From NCBI GenBank assembly GCA_963920765.1, contig OY987245.1, forward strand, positions 15,888,727-15,952,726: 64,000 nt of DNA, read 5' to 3'. A model generated the notes under the pieces. The model made no database searches and was not told where the DNA came from. It worked only from the letters and a program-made list of their open reading frames with translations. Of this stretch, positions 1-12,746 are shown piece by piece. This stretch comes from Ulota crispa (taxonomy: Eukaryota; Streptophyta; Bryopsida; Orthotrichales; Orthotrichaceae). Both the position numbers and the translations under genes were made by a program. Every line of letters begins with the position of its first letter. The first letter of the stretch is position 1.

Positions 1-625
1 CCATATACTCTAGTTTGTCCCACCTTTGTTGCAAATCTAATATTTGTTCCACCTCATATTTATCGCGGTTCTCAATTTCAACACTTGGCAGTAGCAATTG
101 TATTCTTCCTATAAAATATGACTGTCAATAAGGTTGTAAAAGAGATATATGAAAAATTGAATATACTTGCATAAAAGTTGGTAGCTCCAAATGGTATGCC
201 ACTGGGTTGATCTGCTTTAGAGTAACAAATGGTCCCAATATCTGATAGTCTAACTTCTCACATGGCCACTTGGCCTTAATATTTCGTCAAATAAGTCATA
301 CTTTATTTCCAATTTGAAAATCAGGTGCTTGATTGCGATATTTGTTCGCAGTTGTCTTGTAAGAAGCTTGGGTGGATAGTAGTTGAAGTTTCAAAATATC
401 TTGAATTTGCGATAATTGTCTTGCAAAGCCGTCAGCTGCTGGATTACCATTTGTTGGTGAATTTAATAAATCAAACATCGGATGATAGCCATAATTGGAA
501 TAAAATGGTATTCATTGAGTTGAAGCATGAAAAATATTGTTGTATGCAAATTGCACTAACGGCAAGTATGTTGTCCAGTTATCTTGCTGATAATTGATAC
601 TACATTGTAAATATTGCTCAAAGAC

Positions 626-931
626 TTAATTAACCCATTCTGTTTTACCGTCAATTTGAAAATGGAAAGCTGAAAAAAGATTGATTTCTATTTTCAATAT
701 TTTGAAAATATGTCTCCAAAGCTTCGATACAAATTGGGATCTTTGATTTGATACAATATTGTCTGATAAACCGTAATATTGATACATATTATCAAGAAAT
801 AGTCTTGCTGTATCTTCACTTAATGAAGTCTTCTCACAAAAGACAAAATGTGACATTTTCATAAACCGATCTACTACAACAAAAATGCTGTCAAATAAAT
901 TTGATGGCTGCAAATCCATGATAAAATCCAT
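626..931 (-). pseudogene. Retrotransposon integrase core fragment
   Basis: This 101-codon open stretch carries the first integrase Asp in VVVDRFMKM, the segment DNIVSNQRSQF, and the DGKTEWVN end that holds the catalytic Glu. In active Ty3/gypsy integrases the second motif reads with Asp (IVSD), so the Asn here should abolish activity. The reading continues upstream in element order (to about 1140) as a zinc-binding HDF...HFGYNK segment, but with internal stops. Confidence 0.85.
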
Positions 932-2039
932 AGAAACTGAAGATTACGGCCGACATGGAATAAACCACGATTGCGAAAGTGCATAAGGGCGATGCCAAAG
1001 ATTCTTGGATTTTGAATAAACGTCACAAGAGGTAACAAAATTTTTTTCATCCTTCTATATTTGAGGCCACCAAAAATCTCTAAAAACGGGTTCCAAAATT
1101 TTGTTATATCCAAAATGACTAGCGGCTGGAAAGTCATGACGGGATTAAAGAATGCGAAGTCCTGTTGAACCTTCTGAAATAAACAAATGTTCTTTAAAAC
1201 ATAACAAATCTCTATCTATCTTAAAATTGTCTTCTTCACCAATACAATGTTTAATGTCGAGGGCTACACAATCTTTAATAGTTGCAACGCGCACTTAGTT
1301 GAGGAAGTCTTTATATATTAGTGATATTATAACCGTAGCGCAAAGATAAAATGGTTTTGGCTTCAACAAAGTTCTTTGCTGTAGATCAGATGTTGTTTTT
1401 TCAGCCTTAGATGCAAAGTATGATCTTTTTGATAAAACATCAGATAGTTATTGTTGCTTCCTTGGTTGATATATGATAATAAAATCAAATCGGGATAAAG
1501 ACATATTTTATCAAGCTTCACGTTGATTTTAAACACAAAATGACATGAAGTATTCCAAATTCTTATGATCAGTATAAATAGTCACCAGGTGCGTAGCTCC
1601 TTTAAAAAAATAACGCCACTCTTAAAAAGAATCTACAATAGCAAAAAGTTCCTTATCGTGAATCTTATAATTAATCTTGGCAGCAGAAAATTATCAAGAG
1701 TAAAAGGCAATGGGATGAAGCTTTTTGTCTTCCCCCATTTACAAAAGTACAGCTCTCAAAGCAAAATCTGAAGCATCAATTCTCAAATAGAATGCATTTG
1801 AAAAATTTAGGTGTACTAAAATTAGAGCCGTAGTGAATGTGGTCTTTAAATCTTGAAAAAAAAATTCCGCTAGTGGTCCTCAATCAAGTTTGTCTTTTTT
1901 TGTCAATCAAGTGAACGGAGTAGTAACTTGAGAATAGTCCTTGATGAAGATCCAATAAAAGTTAACAAAACCAAGAAAACATTGTATGTCTCTAATAGTC
2001 TTCGGAACTTTCTGAGACAAAATAGTTTCTACTTTTTTG

Positions 2040-2600
2040 AGATCTATCTTCAAGCTCTCCGTAGTTGCAATGAATCTCAAAAATTCTATCTCAGTTTGGT
2101 GAAATAAGCACTTCTTTGGTTTGGTGTAGAGTCTTTTTTTGTATAAATTTTCAAAGACAAAATGAACATATTTGCATGATCTTCTTCATTTTTGGAAAAT
2201 ACCAAAATGTCATTTACATAGATATCAACAAAGTTGTCAAAATGCTCTCGAAAGATTTCATATATTATATGCTAAAAGACTGTTGTGGCATTTGTAAGAC
2301 TAAAAGGCATAACATTATATTGAAAATAATCATATCTTATATAAAATGTCATCTTTCATTTTGTTTACCTATTTGATTTGTACGAATTTGTAAGCTCCGC
2401 GTATGTCAATTTTTATGAAGATTTTCGCACTTCCGAGTTAACCTAAAAGTTCAGAAATTAAAAGTAATGGATAGCGCTCCTTCTTTGTCACCTTATTGAG
2501 ACCTCGATAATCCACGTATATTCGTAAGAAGCCATCTTTACTTTTCACAAATAAAATAGAAGCTCCAGCAGGTGATTTGAAGTGACGAATAAAGTTCTTG
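2040..2600 (-). pseudogene. Retrotransposon reverse transcriptase fragment
   Basis: Reading the minus strand down from about 2594 gives [20 protein letters not shown] followed by a [10 protein letters not shown] motif, the classic Ty3/gypsy RT start. The active-site box near 2210-2230 is YVNDILVFSK; the first Asp of the usual YVDD is Asn. The domain then runs into LYTKPKKCLF near 2110. Frame changes lie in between, so no intact RT is present. Confidence 0.85.
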
Positions 2601-3467
2601 ACCAAATTTTTGTCAATGTAATTTTATAGTTTTGCTAACTCTGTTTGTGATAGATTATAAATTGAACCAAAAAAATATTGTGCTCTTTTCTCCAAGTCTA
2701 TAGTACATTTATATGATTAATGTTCCGGTAGTATGTCGGCATTCTTTTTCAAAAATACATTTTTAAAATCTTTATTCCGCTCCGGAATACTAACTGTTGT
2801 GATCTTCATTTCACTAGTTAAAACCGTATAGATAACAAATGGTGTATCTTGTTTGACCATTTTTATAAACATCTTTGCTCCAATGAACATGCGTTTATTC
2901 ATTTACGATTTGTCAGTTTATTTGCTAACAAATTTCTTAAGAAATTTTTCAACACGTTGTATAATAAACTTATTGACTGAATAACTTTTAAAAAAAGTCA
3001 TCTTTCGTAACTTTCAATCTGTTGACGGATTATACGCTTCTAACTATGAAAGACCAAAAATAACAAGATTTGACGGAATTTTGATGACATTGAAGATAAT
3101 TTGACTATTATGGCCTTCAAATATCACATCTAAAGACATTGTTTTGTGTATGACACTGCCAAAAGACAAAATCGTCCATCTATCATTTTTATTTTGATGG
3201 GTTGAGATTTCTAAACTAAAAGAAGTTTGTAACTTTTAACAAATTTTTCAACTAAAACACAAACAAATGCTCTCAAATCTAATAGAGTAGTGATTTCAAG
3301 TTTCTGAGGTCCAACCAATAAATGAATGATAAAACAAGAGATAGATTAAGCAAAAAATATAAAACATAAATGTTGTTATAAAATTTTATTATCTAACCGC
3401 ACGGTTCATATTGTAGCTGGATATCTTTGTTTTCCTGAATGATGATAGCTTTAATCTTAACAATACA

Positions 3468-3740
3468 TTAACTTGGCTTCTTTGGGCAATTGGAAACTTT
3501 GTAACCTTTATTGCCATAATACAAGCATAGAATCTCCTCTATGCGACACTTCTTTTCTTCCGGAGTGAGATACTTGACACGTGTTGCGTCGATTTGCAGG
3601 GTTAGTCTCCAAATGCAAAATTGGATTATTTGTCGATATAGACGAGGTAAGACAAGCCGCTTATTCTTTTGATAGAATCTGGTCTTGACGGCGTTGAAAA
3701 AGTTGGTTGTCATATTTAAACGCTTGACTAATTGCCTCAT
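3468..3740 (-). pseudogene. Retrotransposon Gag fragment with degraded zinc knuckle
   Basis: A 90-codon open stretch ends in CLYYGNKGYKVSNCPKK. The retroviral-type CCHC knuckle (CX2CX4HX4C) is recognisable, but the second Cys and the His are both Tyr, so zinc binding should be lost. It lies downstream of the Gag start region (4377 and below) and upstream of the RT, as expected for this element. Confidence 0.75.
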
Positions 3741-4596
3741 TCAACGTTTGCAGATGAGGAAGTGATAAAAGTAATTGTTTCATAGAATCCTTCAATCCTC
3801 AATAAAATTGGCTCATGAAGGCTGCTTCATTTTAACTGATGTCGCACGCAAATTATTAAAAGTCCAAAATTTAAGTTGATGCAGAATGTGTCCCTTGTTG
3901 TAAGGACCAAATTTTTGTAATTGTCCAACAAACCTTATCATGTTCACCAAACGCTTCTGCAAAAGCTCCAAGAAAAGTGTCAAAGTTGCTCAATATAAGT
4001 GAGTTTTTCTCAAATAAAGGAACAAACCATGATAAAGTTTGTCCTATAAGTAAAATTCCAACCAATCTAATTGGTAATTTCTGTGTTGGATATCGTTGCG
4101 ATTGTAAGACAATTATCAATCGAATCTGTTTGACAAACCTTCGAAATTTGGAACGCGTGCCATTGAATTTCTTAGAAAGACTAACACAAAGTTTTTTTTA
4201 TTGTAGTGGTGGTGGTAGATCTTGTTGAACCACAAGTAAAGTTCTTGTCTCCGAATTGACGGAAAGTTAATCTTGTTGAAAACCACCAATAACTCCTTCA
4301 ATTGTTGTGGTCCGATTTGACAACAAGGTGATAGTATTAAGGATGGCTTCTAATTTAGACTCAATAGCTTTGAACATGACATAATTCTAAAAGTCAGCCA
4401 TACAAAGAGACGAAAAATAACAGGATATATAAAGTAAAATAAAATATTGGTTTAGAGGAGGTAAATCGCAACTTTTAAATCTTCAAACCTTCAAAGAAAA
4501 GGGATGTCTGCAACTTTTAATAGAAGAACAAGACACAAATATTGTAATGGATGAGATATCAAATTAGAGGGAATAAATTATAATCTCTAACAAGGG

Positions 4597-4608
4597 CCCT
4601 GATACTCA
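4597..4608 (-). other. Primer binding site of the Ty3/gypsy element
   Basis: Directly inside the LTR, the plus strand reads ccctgatactca, close to the 3' end of plant initiator tRNA-Met (CTCTGATACCA as I recall it). The position fits a minus-strand primer binding site a few bases from the LTR edge; two or three positions have drifted. Confidence 0.6.
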
Positions 4609-4610
4609 AA

Positions 4611-4998
4611 TGAAATAAGACTCTACAAACTATTACAGATATAAAAATAGAAAGATAATTGATAAGAACTAGGAATGAACTTGGATTCAAAAATGAGAAA
4701 ACAAATATAAAAAGAGGTGAGCAATGGCTCAAAGAGATGTATTATTGAGTCTGGACAACACTTCAGCCTTGACTTTTATATATACTCTAATCCAAAGTGA
4801 AAGAAATCTAAGGTAAAAAAGATTCTAAAGTTGAAAATAAAAGAAAACAGAACAGTTCGAAATAACATTCCTAACTACAATTACATGTCCAAACTCCTTA
4901 TTAGCTGTTTTGATTAAAGTAGTAGAGAACAAGAAAGGAGATTAGACTATTTTGAATTAATGCATTCATTTTTATGACAATGAAATTGGGGGCTTACA
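4611..4998 (-). repeat. 5' LTR of the Ty3/gypsy element
   Basis: This 388-bp segment begins TG (tgaaataaga) and ends CA (gggcttaca) on the plus strand; in element orientation it begins TGTAAGCCCC. It lies immediately upstream of the primer binding site and Gag on the minus strand. A TATA-like tatataaaag (element orientation) near 4774-4786 is placed where an LTR promoter would be. No second LTR is in the window, so the boundaries rest on the TG...CA ends and the position of the primer binding site. Confidence 0.65.
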
Positions 4999-7900
4999 AG
5001 ATATGGGAAGTTGCAATGCCCAATCCACTTTCATTTTATGGAATTGTTCTTCAATCAATAGTAGGTCATGCACAAACTCAGCTTTGCATCTATGGAAACT
5101 TAAATTCCAACAATACTTTTTAGAATACAAGCTTTGAAGGAGTTGAAAGTTATGTTACCAAAAATTTAGCATGATTGAACAATTAGATCTGAAATATTGA
5201 TAATTTTTGAAGAAGATCAATATAAAGATAATACATGTTTTAACATTTAAAAAATCATAGTGTAAATGAGAAGTGTCATAACAATTAACCATCTTACTGT
5301 TTTATTTGTACTAGCAATTTCAAAGCCTAATTGAAGATCTTAGATTTTTAGGAGTGGAAGATTTTATTTTTGTCAAACTGTAGTATTGTTAGTTGTTATC
5401 ATTGAAAAATAGCTTATGCTAAAATTGTATTTGGCATGATTTGAAAATTGGTACTTTGTTTCAAAAATGTCCAAAAATTTGTGCATGCACACTTTGAACT
5501 TAATCATTGTTAACAATAAGCTTCTTTTACCTTTGGTAAAAAAAGTCCATCACAAAATTATAAATTTAGATAATTTGAATGTACTTTTTTGAATTGTGTT
5601 TGCATGTGAACTAGCAATACATTTTGTTATTTATATGTTACTCAACTTAGATGATTTAGTATGATTTTGATTATCACAAATTACAAAAGTTTGACAATTG
5701 GTAAATACTAGTCAATCCTAGAATGATCAATATTAAAATAGTTGCCTACTCACTATTTTAGAAATGTAAAAACATTCATTCTCCTTGTATGTTTTTTCTT
5801 ATCTTCTTTTCTTTGTTGTAGTTTTTTGAGAGTACATGTATAAGAAATCTAACTTGAGTTTTAACAAGAACAGTATTAAAAAATTCCTTACACATTGTTT
5901 TCTTGTGTTTTGTATTTTTTTGTTTACCTAGAGTAGAAACATTCCAATATTTATTGTTTTTTTTTTATGAGTTTAACATCCAAAACACATACTACAAGTT
6001 TTTCATGATGTTTTTTATGAAGAAAATTTTGATATTGAAAGAAAATTTATGATCAAAACATATCCAAAGAGCATTATAGCTAATGGATGAGGTTTGTATG
6101 AGTTTCATTGATTGAAATTGTTGTGATTTGATTAATAAGCTTGTCCAAGGTTTAGTGCAATTGCCTACAAGACACAATTATTTTTTCTCTTTACAGAGCA
6201 CACAACAATAATTGAAAGAGAATTTTTCACATATTTCTATGGATGGATTCTTGTTTTTTTTTACAACAAGAAAAAATAATCTTTTGGAATCAATAAACTT
6301 TGAATTCAAATCAATGTATTTTTTACATTTTTGTAAAATACATAATAGAACTGTTGAATTGCCTTCTTCTTGCCATTATGTTTGTCAATCTAACTCATCA
6401 TAATAGTTGAAATGATCTACCTCTTGAAAAATCCATTGACCTCCATAAGCTCGTAATGTTGATTTGGATAAGCCTCAATTTATGAGTTCTTACCTTCCAC
6501 TGATGCATATTCTTTGAACTTGCTTTAGAATGATAGGATTTTGTATATGCTAAGGTTTTTGTATTCATTATCTTTAGGTAAAAAGTAACCACAACAATCT
6601 AAACATTTATTGTGCATCCAAATAGATGAAAAAATCATACATTACATCATAAAATTGTTATTACGTTTACGCTTTATATATCTAGGAATCACTCCATCAC
6701 ACCTTTTGTCTATCAACATGCATTAATTTTGTAATCCAATACAATTACAAGTTGCAAGTTTGATTGTTGGAAAAAGCCACTAAGAGACAACAAGAAACCC
6801 TTGCCATGTGAAAATCAGAATGACATTTAAATTTATTAGAACTCATCAAAACTTTAGAACTTTATTCTACTTTTGGATTTTCAAATGGTTGATGTAAAGA
6901 ATTGTAAGAAAAAATTGAGTGTTTTTTTCTTTTTCAAACAATAATATCTTAAGAAAATTCTACCATTGAAGCATTTAAAAATGAACAAGAGGGTGTAAAA
7001 CATAAAATGAATTATGAGTGACACTATTATTCATGATTGAATCAAAATATTTTGTGAACATACAACAAACATGTGTAGTGTATTAATCAAGCATTTTAGC
7101 AAAATTCACTAGAAAAGATTTGATACATATTATATAGAGTACTCAAACAACAAACAAGTTCAGGTTTTGAGTCTTATAAAATTCTATTTTACCTTTCATT
7201 TACATGTATTGATGTTTTAAGTCATAGCCTGCATCTTAAATATTTGATTGTAACTTATAAGATTTCACTTTCCTTCTCTAGTACTCATTTATAAATGTCA
7301 TTGTTTGTCATCCATAATCCACATTTCTTATGATGATCTTTATTGTACTTTTCTTTTATCATGTCCATCAAATATTAAATTTGTGTTCTTGCTCATTGAA
7401 TGAAAGCATTGTTTGTTTACTATCAAACTCAATGGTGGTGACGTTATTTTTGTCATGGTTGTTTGGATTATCAAAACCTTTTGTTCAAATGTGTGCAAAA
7501 TGGATGGTGGCCATACTCTATCATTGTTGCCATGCATATTGAAAGGCGTCTAGCAAAAATTGCATATTACTTGGAAGAGAGCCTAGTGGAAGCAACAAGA
7601 TGCCTAGTCAAATCATTGATAGCTAATCTACCAATGCATTGAGAGAAACCAAAAGTAGACTTTCAAAAAAATATATAAATTCAAAGTAAAGACGGATTGT
7701 CTTGGTAACAAGAAAATGTAAGAAAGGTGATCTCAAGTAAATGTTGATCATGCACAACAAACTACAATATAAAGAGATGAGAGTATATTAAACTACAATA
7801 CTAAGAAAAAAAACATTTAAAAAAACACACAAGTTTTAAAGAGATAAAAGAATGTGCTGTTGAGATTGAAGATCTTTTTAACCTCAATCCCTATTTATAC

Positions 7901-10408
7901 ACTGTGAGAAGTTCTGCCAAATGTCTACAAGAGAATGTTACCAGTATGTCTTGCTAAATCTTCACAAATGAATTTTTCCAAAAGTTTTTGCAAAATTTTC
8001 ACTAGCAAATCTTCTAGAATTTTTTTTATAAACACCTCACAAAGCTTATGTACATTTATGACAAAACCAGTTGTAAAAGTAGTTGTAAACAACTAGAAAA
8101 AATGTATCTAACTGACTAAAAACTTCAATTTCTTTTCAATGAATTTTTTGACAACAATGAAGAGAAATTTAAAGATTAAGGACGTATATAAAATTTGAAG
8201 TATACTGATTTTGTTTTGAACTTGATATCCATCAAAGTTTATTCAAAGATGCAGTTTTTGTATTCATTGATTGAAGTTTTGTAGCTTGTATTGTACATCC
8301 ATTTAAATTTGGGCTATTCATGCAACTCTAATTCTTTGGATATTTAATTTAGTTTTGAAGTAAAGAAAATAAAAAAAAGAAATAAGACCAAGAATACTTA
8401 TTTTAAACTTTGAACTATCCAAATTTAAACATGACATTAGAACCTTCATTGTTAAAATTTTAAAAATCAAAAACTTGATGGGGGTAAATTATTGTCAATA
8501 CTTTGAATACATAAAGTCAAATTATATATGGTACATGCAAATTGGATTTATAGAAATACAACTCAATTGAAAAATAGAAAGTTTGTAATAATCCTCAATG
8601 TTTTGAAAATGTTTGAAGTAAACTAAAACTTAATATTGCATTTACACATCTCAATTTTAAGATTTTGGCAAAATTTTCTAGTATAGTTTGTCTTTAAAGC
8701 TTTGACAAAGTCTACCATCACAATTCACTGATTAAATATGGTCACTTTTTCTTTGAAAGTTCATACAAGGATCAAGGCTTTGAATGTTACATTCTTTGGT
8801 ATCAAATTAATGGGATGCATGTTTTGATGTCACAGACATCAACTGGTCAAAAAAATGTAGAAAAGTGTCAAGCAAAACTGTCACAAAGTATAGAATGTTG
8901 CTAGAATGTAGTTTTTAAGTAGTTCAAGGTTTCTTGAGAAGTCCCCTTTAGAGAAATTCTTGCATTTATGAATACATGATGAAGTCAAGGTTGAGGGATT
9001 CTCACTTTTCAATCTTAACAATACATCTTATAGAATTCATACATACCATTTTGGCATTGCTCTTGTATATTTTCTTACTAGGTAACAAAATAGTTATGTG
9101 ACTTGAGAAGTCACTATTTGAAAACTCAAGGTATCTTGTGAGAAACAAGGGTATTTTATTGGACCCTATGTATTTTGTTATTTTGGCATTGAAATCCACC
9201 CAATAACATGTATTTTCTTATTTGCTGAATTAAATGCACCCTACAATGGTAACATTGACTTAAAAAGCATATTAACTACCTTATTAGATATTTATGTGAC
9301 TTTTGGTTTGTAGGTATGGAAAATGAAATTCACCCTATAGTGTCTCTTGAGTAGTTTTTACATATTTTGCTAGTATCCCCGTTCAAATTTTGTACTTTTA
9401 GATATACTATGTTTTGTCTTTATTTTTGCTTTTATTTTCTTTGATAACTATGGACAACGGCATTTTTGCAATTCTGTAAATATGTTTAGACATTTGTGCA
9501 ATTTCTGAAAAACAAGGGGCATGTGTACAAGCAACAAGAATTTCAAGGATATCCATCAATTTTTTTCATTTTTTAATGTACAGTCAATTTGTTCTTTGTA
9601 CTATATTTCTTGCAGGTACAAACATTCAAAAAGTGATTGCTACAAAATTTCAAGGAAACTGCATTTTCAGAAACCCACTTTTTGGCATTCTTAAAACACT
9701 TGAAACACATTTGCAAACATAAAGATTTAAACCCTTATATGTTGCATGGATATAATATATACTTTGCCATATAAGTGACATTTGCTATCAACAAGAAGTT
9801 CATATTTAGGATCATAAATAGCTCACAAAAATCATGTTGATTTATATTCCAACTTCTTTGGTGATCTCAAATGTAATAAAGGTGTAAATCCATTCCAAAT
9901 ACAAGAAAAATACCTTGTATTATATTGGCAACAAAGGGTCTTTCAGATTTTTAATGGTTGATGCAAGGGAAAGCATACATATAATCAGATAAACTCCATT
10001 TACTCAGATTGAGCGTCACGCAAAATTATGGTTGCCATCAGTAAATGGATGATGGTAAAATTTATAGCTATAAAATCATGTTTCAAATTCAGAGAAGTAA
10101 GTTTTCTTTGTTACTTGTAGTTCATGGATTCTGAAACAATAGTTTATCACTTTTGTATTTATTTTTTACTCTTTACATTCATATGGTATTGTTAGAAGAT
10201 CTCGTCAAGATTGCATATGCTTCAATCATTCTGTCTTTATAGATATCAATAAGGTTTCGTCCACAACATGGCCTCATCTTGTATTCTTCTTCTAGGCCTT
10301 AGTGTTAGAATTAGCATTGTTCTGAAAGTGGTCCTTTTATTAATACATTAATGGTTGGATAAGGTCAGGTAAGATAAACATTTGGGTAGTGTCAAGGTTT
10401 TACAACAC
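4999..10408. other. AT-rich intergenic DNA, no gene seen
   Basis: I find no open reading frame with a recognisable domain or plausible exon chain on either strand. The longest stretches (about 60-70 codons) are low-complexity, Lys/Asn/Phe-rich translations of AT-rich DNA. A worn copy of the TTAA-flanked repeat seen at 23392-23617 lies near 9727-9945. The rest is probably old transposon remains. Confidence 0.6.
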
Positions 10409-10807
10409 AATATTCATTAATTTGGGAAATACATATTCCTCAAACAAATTTTGGGATTCTACATTTTACATATGTGAGAATATTTTGGTGATTTAAAGTA
10501 GTTTTTGGATAAATCCTCCAAGATATTCTTTAGTAGAAAAACAATAATATATGACTAGGTCACAACAATTACACAATAACTACACAAATGTAATTGAGTC
10601 ATTTTGAAATCAATGCACAATTGTTGTATAGTTGTGCAGTTGTTGTGACCTAGCTGTTTATTGCTGTTTTTACACTAGTGATTCCATCAATGATGGGAGG
10701 TCTTGAAGAAATCATTATAGAATTCACTCTAAATCATCAAAAACTCTTAAAGGTGGAAAAATTCAAAAATCCTAAAATTGGGATTTTTTCCAAATTGAAA
10801 AATATTA
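10409..10807. mobile_element. Diverged MITE with another MITE inside
   Basis: The left end (aatattcattaatttggga) and right end (ttttttccaaattgaaaaat) form an imperfect terminal inverted repeat. It is related to the family with perfect ends at 14484-14737 in the UDP-glycosyltransferase intron. A CACTA-type MITE (10528-10680) sits inside it. Boundaries are approximate because the ends have drifted. Confidence 0.4.
10528..10680. mobile_element. CACTA-type MITE with 3-bp target duplication
   Basis: The ends are inverted repeats: the left reads gactaggtcacaacaattac after a worn cap (ctttagtag), and the right reads gttgtgacctagc and ends ctagtg. The 3 bases before (att, 10525-10527) match those after (att, 10681-10683), as expected for CACTA superfamily insertions. 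The same family occurs at 39391-39580. Confidence 0.65.
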
Positions 10808-11230
10808 CATTCTACTCTTTTTAGTGTTTTTCACTTACATGAAGTACTTGTCGTTAGTCAGTGCTTGAAATTGGTCAACGTTTTCTCTTACCCAAGGCAT
10901 GGACCTTTTCCAAGCATCATTATATTCAGAAAATCACCTTAAAATTGGATCACACTTGGTCGTGATGACAAAAAAAACAATAAAAAAGAAAAAGAAATAA
11001 GAAAAACAATGAAAACCTCGAGACAACTATGGCAAACAAATTCTAAGCACCGTAAAAAGAACGCAAGGTATCATCTCAAAGAAACTGTACAATACAAGAC
11101 AGATGAAACTTGACAGAGAAGCCCATAACACATGCAACCGGCTAAACCTCGTCCCATGCCGGTCACCTGGAGATGCTCTTACTAATTTCTAAAAGCTCTG
11201 CCCCACCATGCAGTTGAGGCCCTGTTTGTA

Positions 11231-12473
11231 GGCTCGGTTTACTGCACGTACGTCGATCTGGGCCCCGCCAATGTCAGAGCTTTAAAAACAATGTTCCATG
11301 GTTGCCCCTGCCCAGGCCCCATAGCGTCTCAGAATGAAACTAAGGTAAGAGGCTCACAAATTGACCATGTAAAGGTTGAAATTGAACTTTGGGGAGGTGG
11401 AACTTCTTGAAATAGTTTTTTTTGTAAGTTTTACTTGAAAGACGAATTGGCATCTAGTCCAAGTTTTTTCATATTTTTTGGAGCTTTATGGATTTAGTTA
11501 TGAAATTTTGAAGTGGAAAGGCCATAGGGCTCTAAAACCACCCACCTCCTCAAATGTGCGTGCGCTGCACATTACTAAAAGGCTATGAATAAGAACATGT
11601 ACATGCAAAGTTCATTTGGGGAGGTGAGCCGTTTTAATGGCCTAATGGAGTTCAAGCCTCCTACCTTATTGTCCACCTTCATGGGCTTAGCTAATGTCAT
11701 CCACGCGCACGATTAATCAAGCAAAAAATTTCAAGTTACTTGATACTGGTGTTGTGTTATATTGTATTGCAAACTTACAGTGATTATAGTTGCTAAAAAA
11801 GCAATGAAAACATTACTTTGCACTAGTGAAAACAATTTGTGCTAGTTATTGCTTTTTTGCTTCTCCAAAACTGGTGTGGCTAATTATTCTATAGTATTTT
11901 TTGAAAAAATGTGAAATGTTTAGCCAACTTTTATACACAAGTTTGGGAGTAGGAGCCCAGATTTCAAGGTTCCACTTGATGTTGCCTCATCCTACTAGTG
12001 CAATGTTCTAATTTCTCACAAAAGCATCATGAGATTTAACTTTGATGAAAGCTTGAAAGCATCCAACTTTACATCTATAAAAAGAAAGTAGCTATCCTTG
12101 CTACCCAACCATTTTTTGGTTAGAAAAAAAGCTAAGACCACTTCATCCAAAATATATTCACTACTTTGCACCTACATTCAAATGCAATAAGAATTTACAC
12201 AAAAAACATACTTTGTATAGTGATTTTAAAGAAAGTGTATGTTCCAAATTACTAGGGATTTGATTTGCAAACTATAGAATAGGTCACAATTTTTGTCAAC
12301 ATTTTGTAGATTCGACCATGGTTTTCTTATAGTGTTATGACCTTTATTTTATTTTTTCAAACCAATCCCTAATAATTTGGAACTTACACTTTTTTAAAAA
12401 TCAATATACAAAGTATGTTTTTTGTGTAGATTTGTACGGGGCCCAGATCGACGTATGTGCAGTAAACCGAGCC
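11231..12473. mobile_element. 1.24-kb segment bounded by a 37-bp terminal inverted repeat
   Basis: 11231-11267 and 12437-12473 are inverted copies with a single mismatch in 37 bases (starting ggctcggtttactgcac). The interior has no long open reading frame, so this is a non-autonomous element or two ends of different insertions. A related end occurs alone at about 61068-61101. No clear target-site duplication is visible, so the superfamily is open. The right end lies about 270 bp upstream of the glycosyltransferase start codon and may touch its promoter. Confidence 0.6.
12191..12435. repeat. Fold-back repeat
   Basis: Arms of about 73 bp at 12191-12263 and 12358-12435 are inverted copies (ttacacaaaaaacatacttt against its complement). 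The roughly 95-bp spacer contains ggtcacaatttttgtcaaca, a half-copy of the CACTA-type hairpin found intact at 41653-41777. The structure lies in the presumed upstream region of the glycosyltransferase gene. Confidence 0.6.
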
Positions 12474-12746
12474 CGATATCTCAACTGAACTCAGCCGAGG
12501 CAGCTGGAACTGCAACACGCACGTTTCTCGAAACGGGCAAGGTCTGGTGCTGCGCGTCCGTCCAATCGAAGGAAGCGCGGCGACAGAGTTGAACGCAATG
12601 CTTTCTTCTGCAGCACCATAGAGCTCGTGGAGCCGCGACACTCTTGCCATTCGTGATCGATTCTCGAGGGTTGGTGTTGTGCAATTCAGGAGCGCCGATT
12701 CTGTTGTGCTGCTGGAGAGTGCTCCGTTGCAGCCCCGCTTGCAGCA

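Larger units (their letters stand above)
1..4610 (-). mobile_element. Decayed Ty3/gypsy chromovirus, internal region
   Basis: On the minus strand the expected order of a Ty3/gypsy polyprotein can be read in pieces. A Gag-like start (ATG at 4377) is followed by a zinc knuckle near 3480-3530 whose second Cys and the His both read Tyr. Reverse transcriptase begins near 2590 ([15 protein letters not shown]) and has a YVND box near 2210-2230 where YVDD is expected. An RNase H motif (IDASDFAL) lies near 1750-1790 and an integrase zinc-binding region near 950-1140. The integrase core is at 626-931, with the second catalytic Asp read as Asn (IVSNQRSQF). A chromodomain-like segment sits at about 1-60. 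Stop codons and frame changes interrupt the reading throughout. The altered catalytic residues and stops show a dead copy; the 3' end lies outside the window. Confidence 0.9.

Noticed and set aside
5992-7542. Short open frames suspected to be copia-type Gag or integrase remains
   Set aside because: No catalytic or zinc-knuckle motif could be found in any frame.
11821-12000. CACTAGTG near 11820 and CTACTAGTG near 11992 as ends of a CACTA MITE
   Set aside because: Beyond the first eight bases the two sides are not inverted copies of each other.
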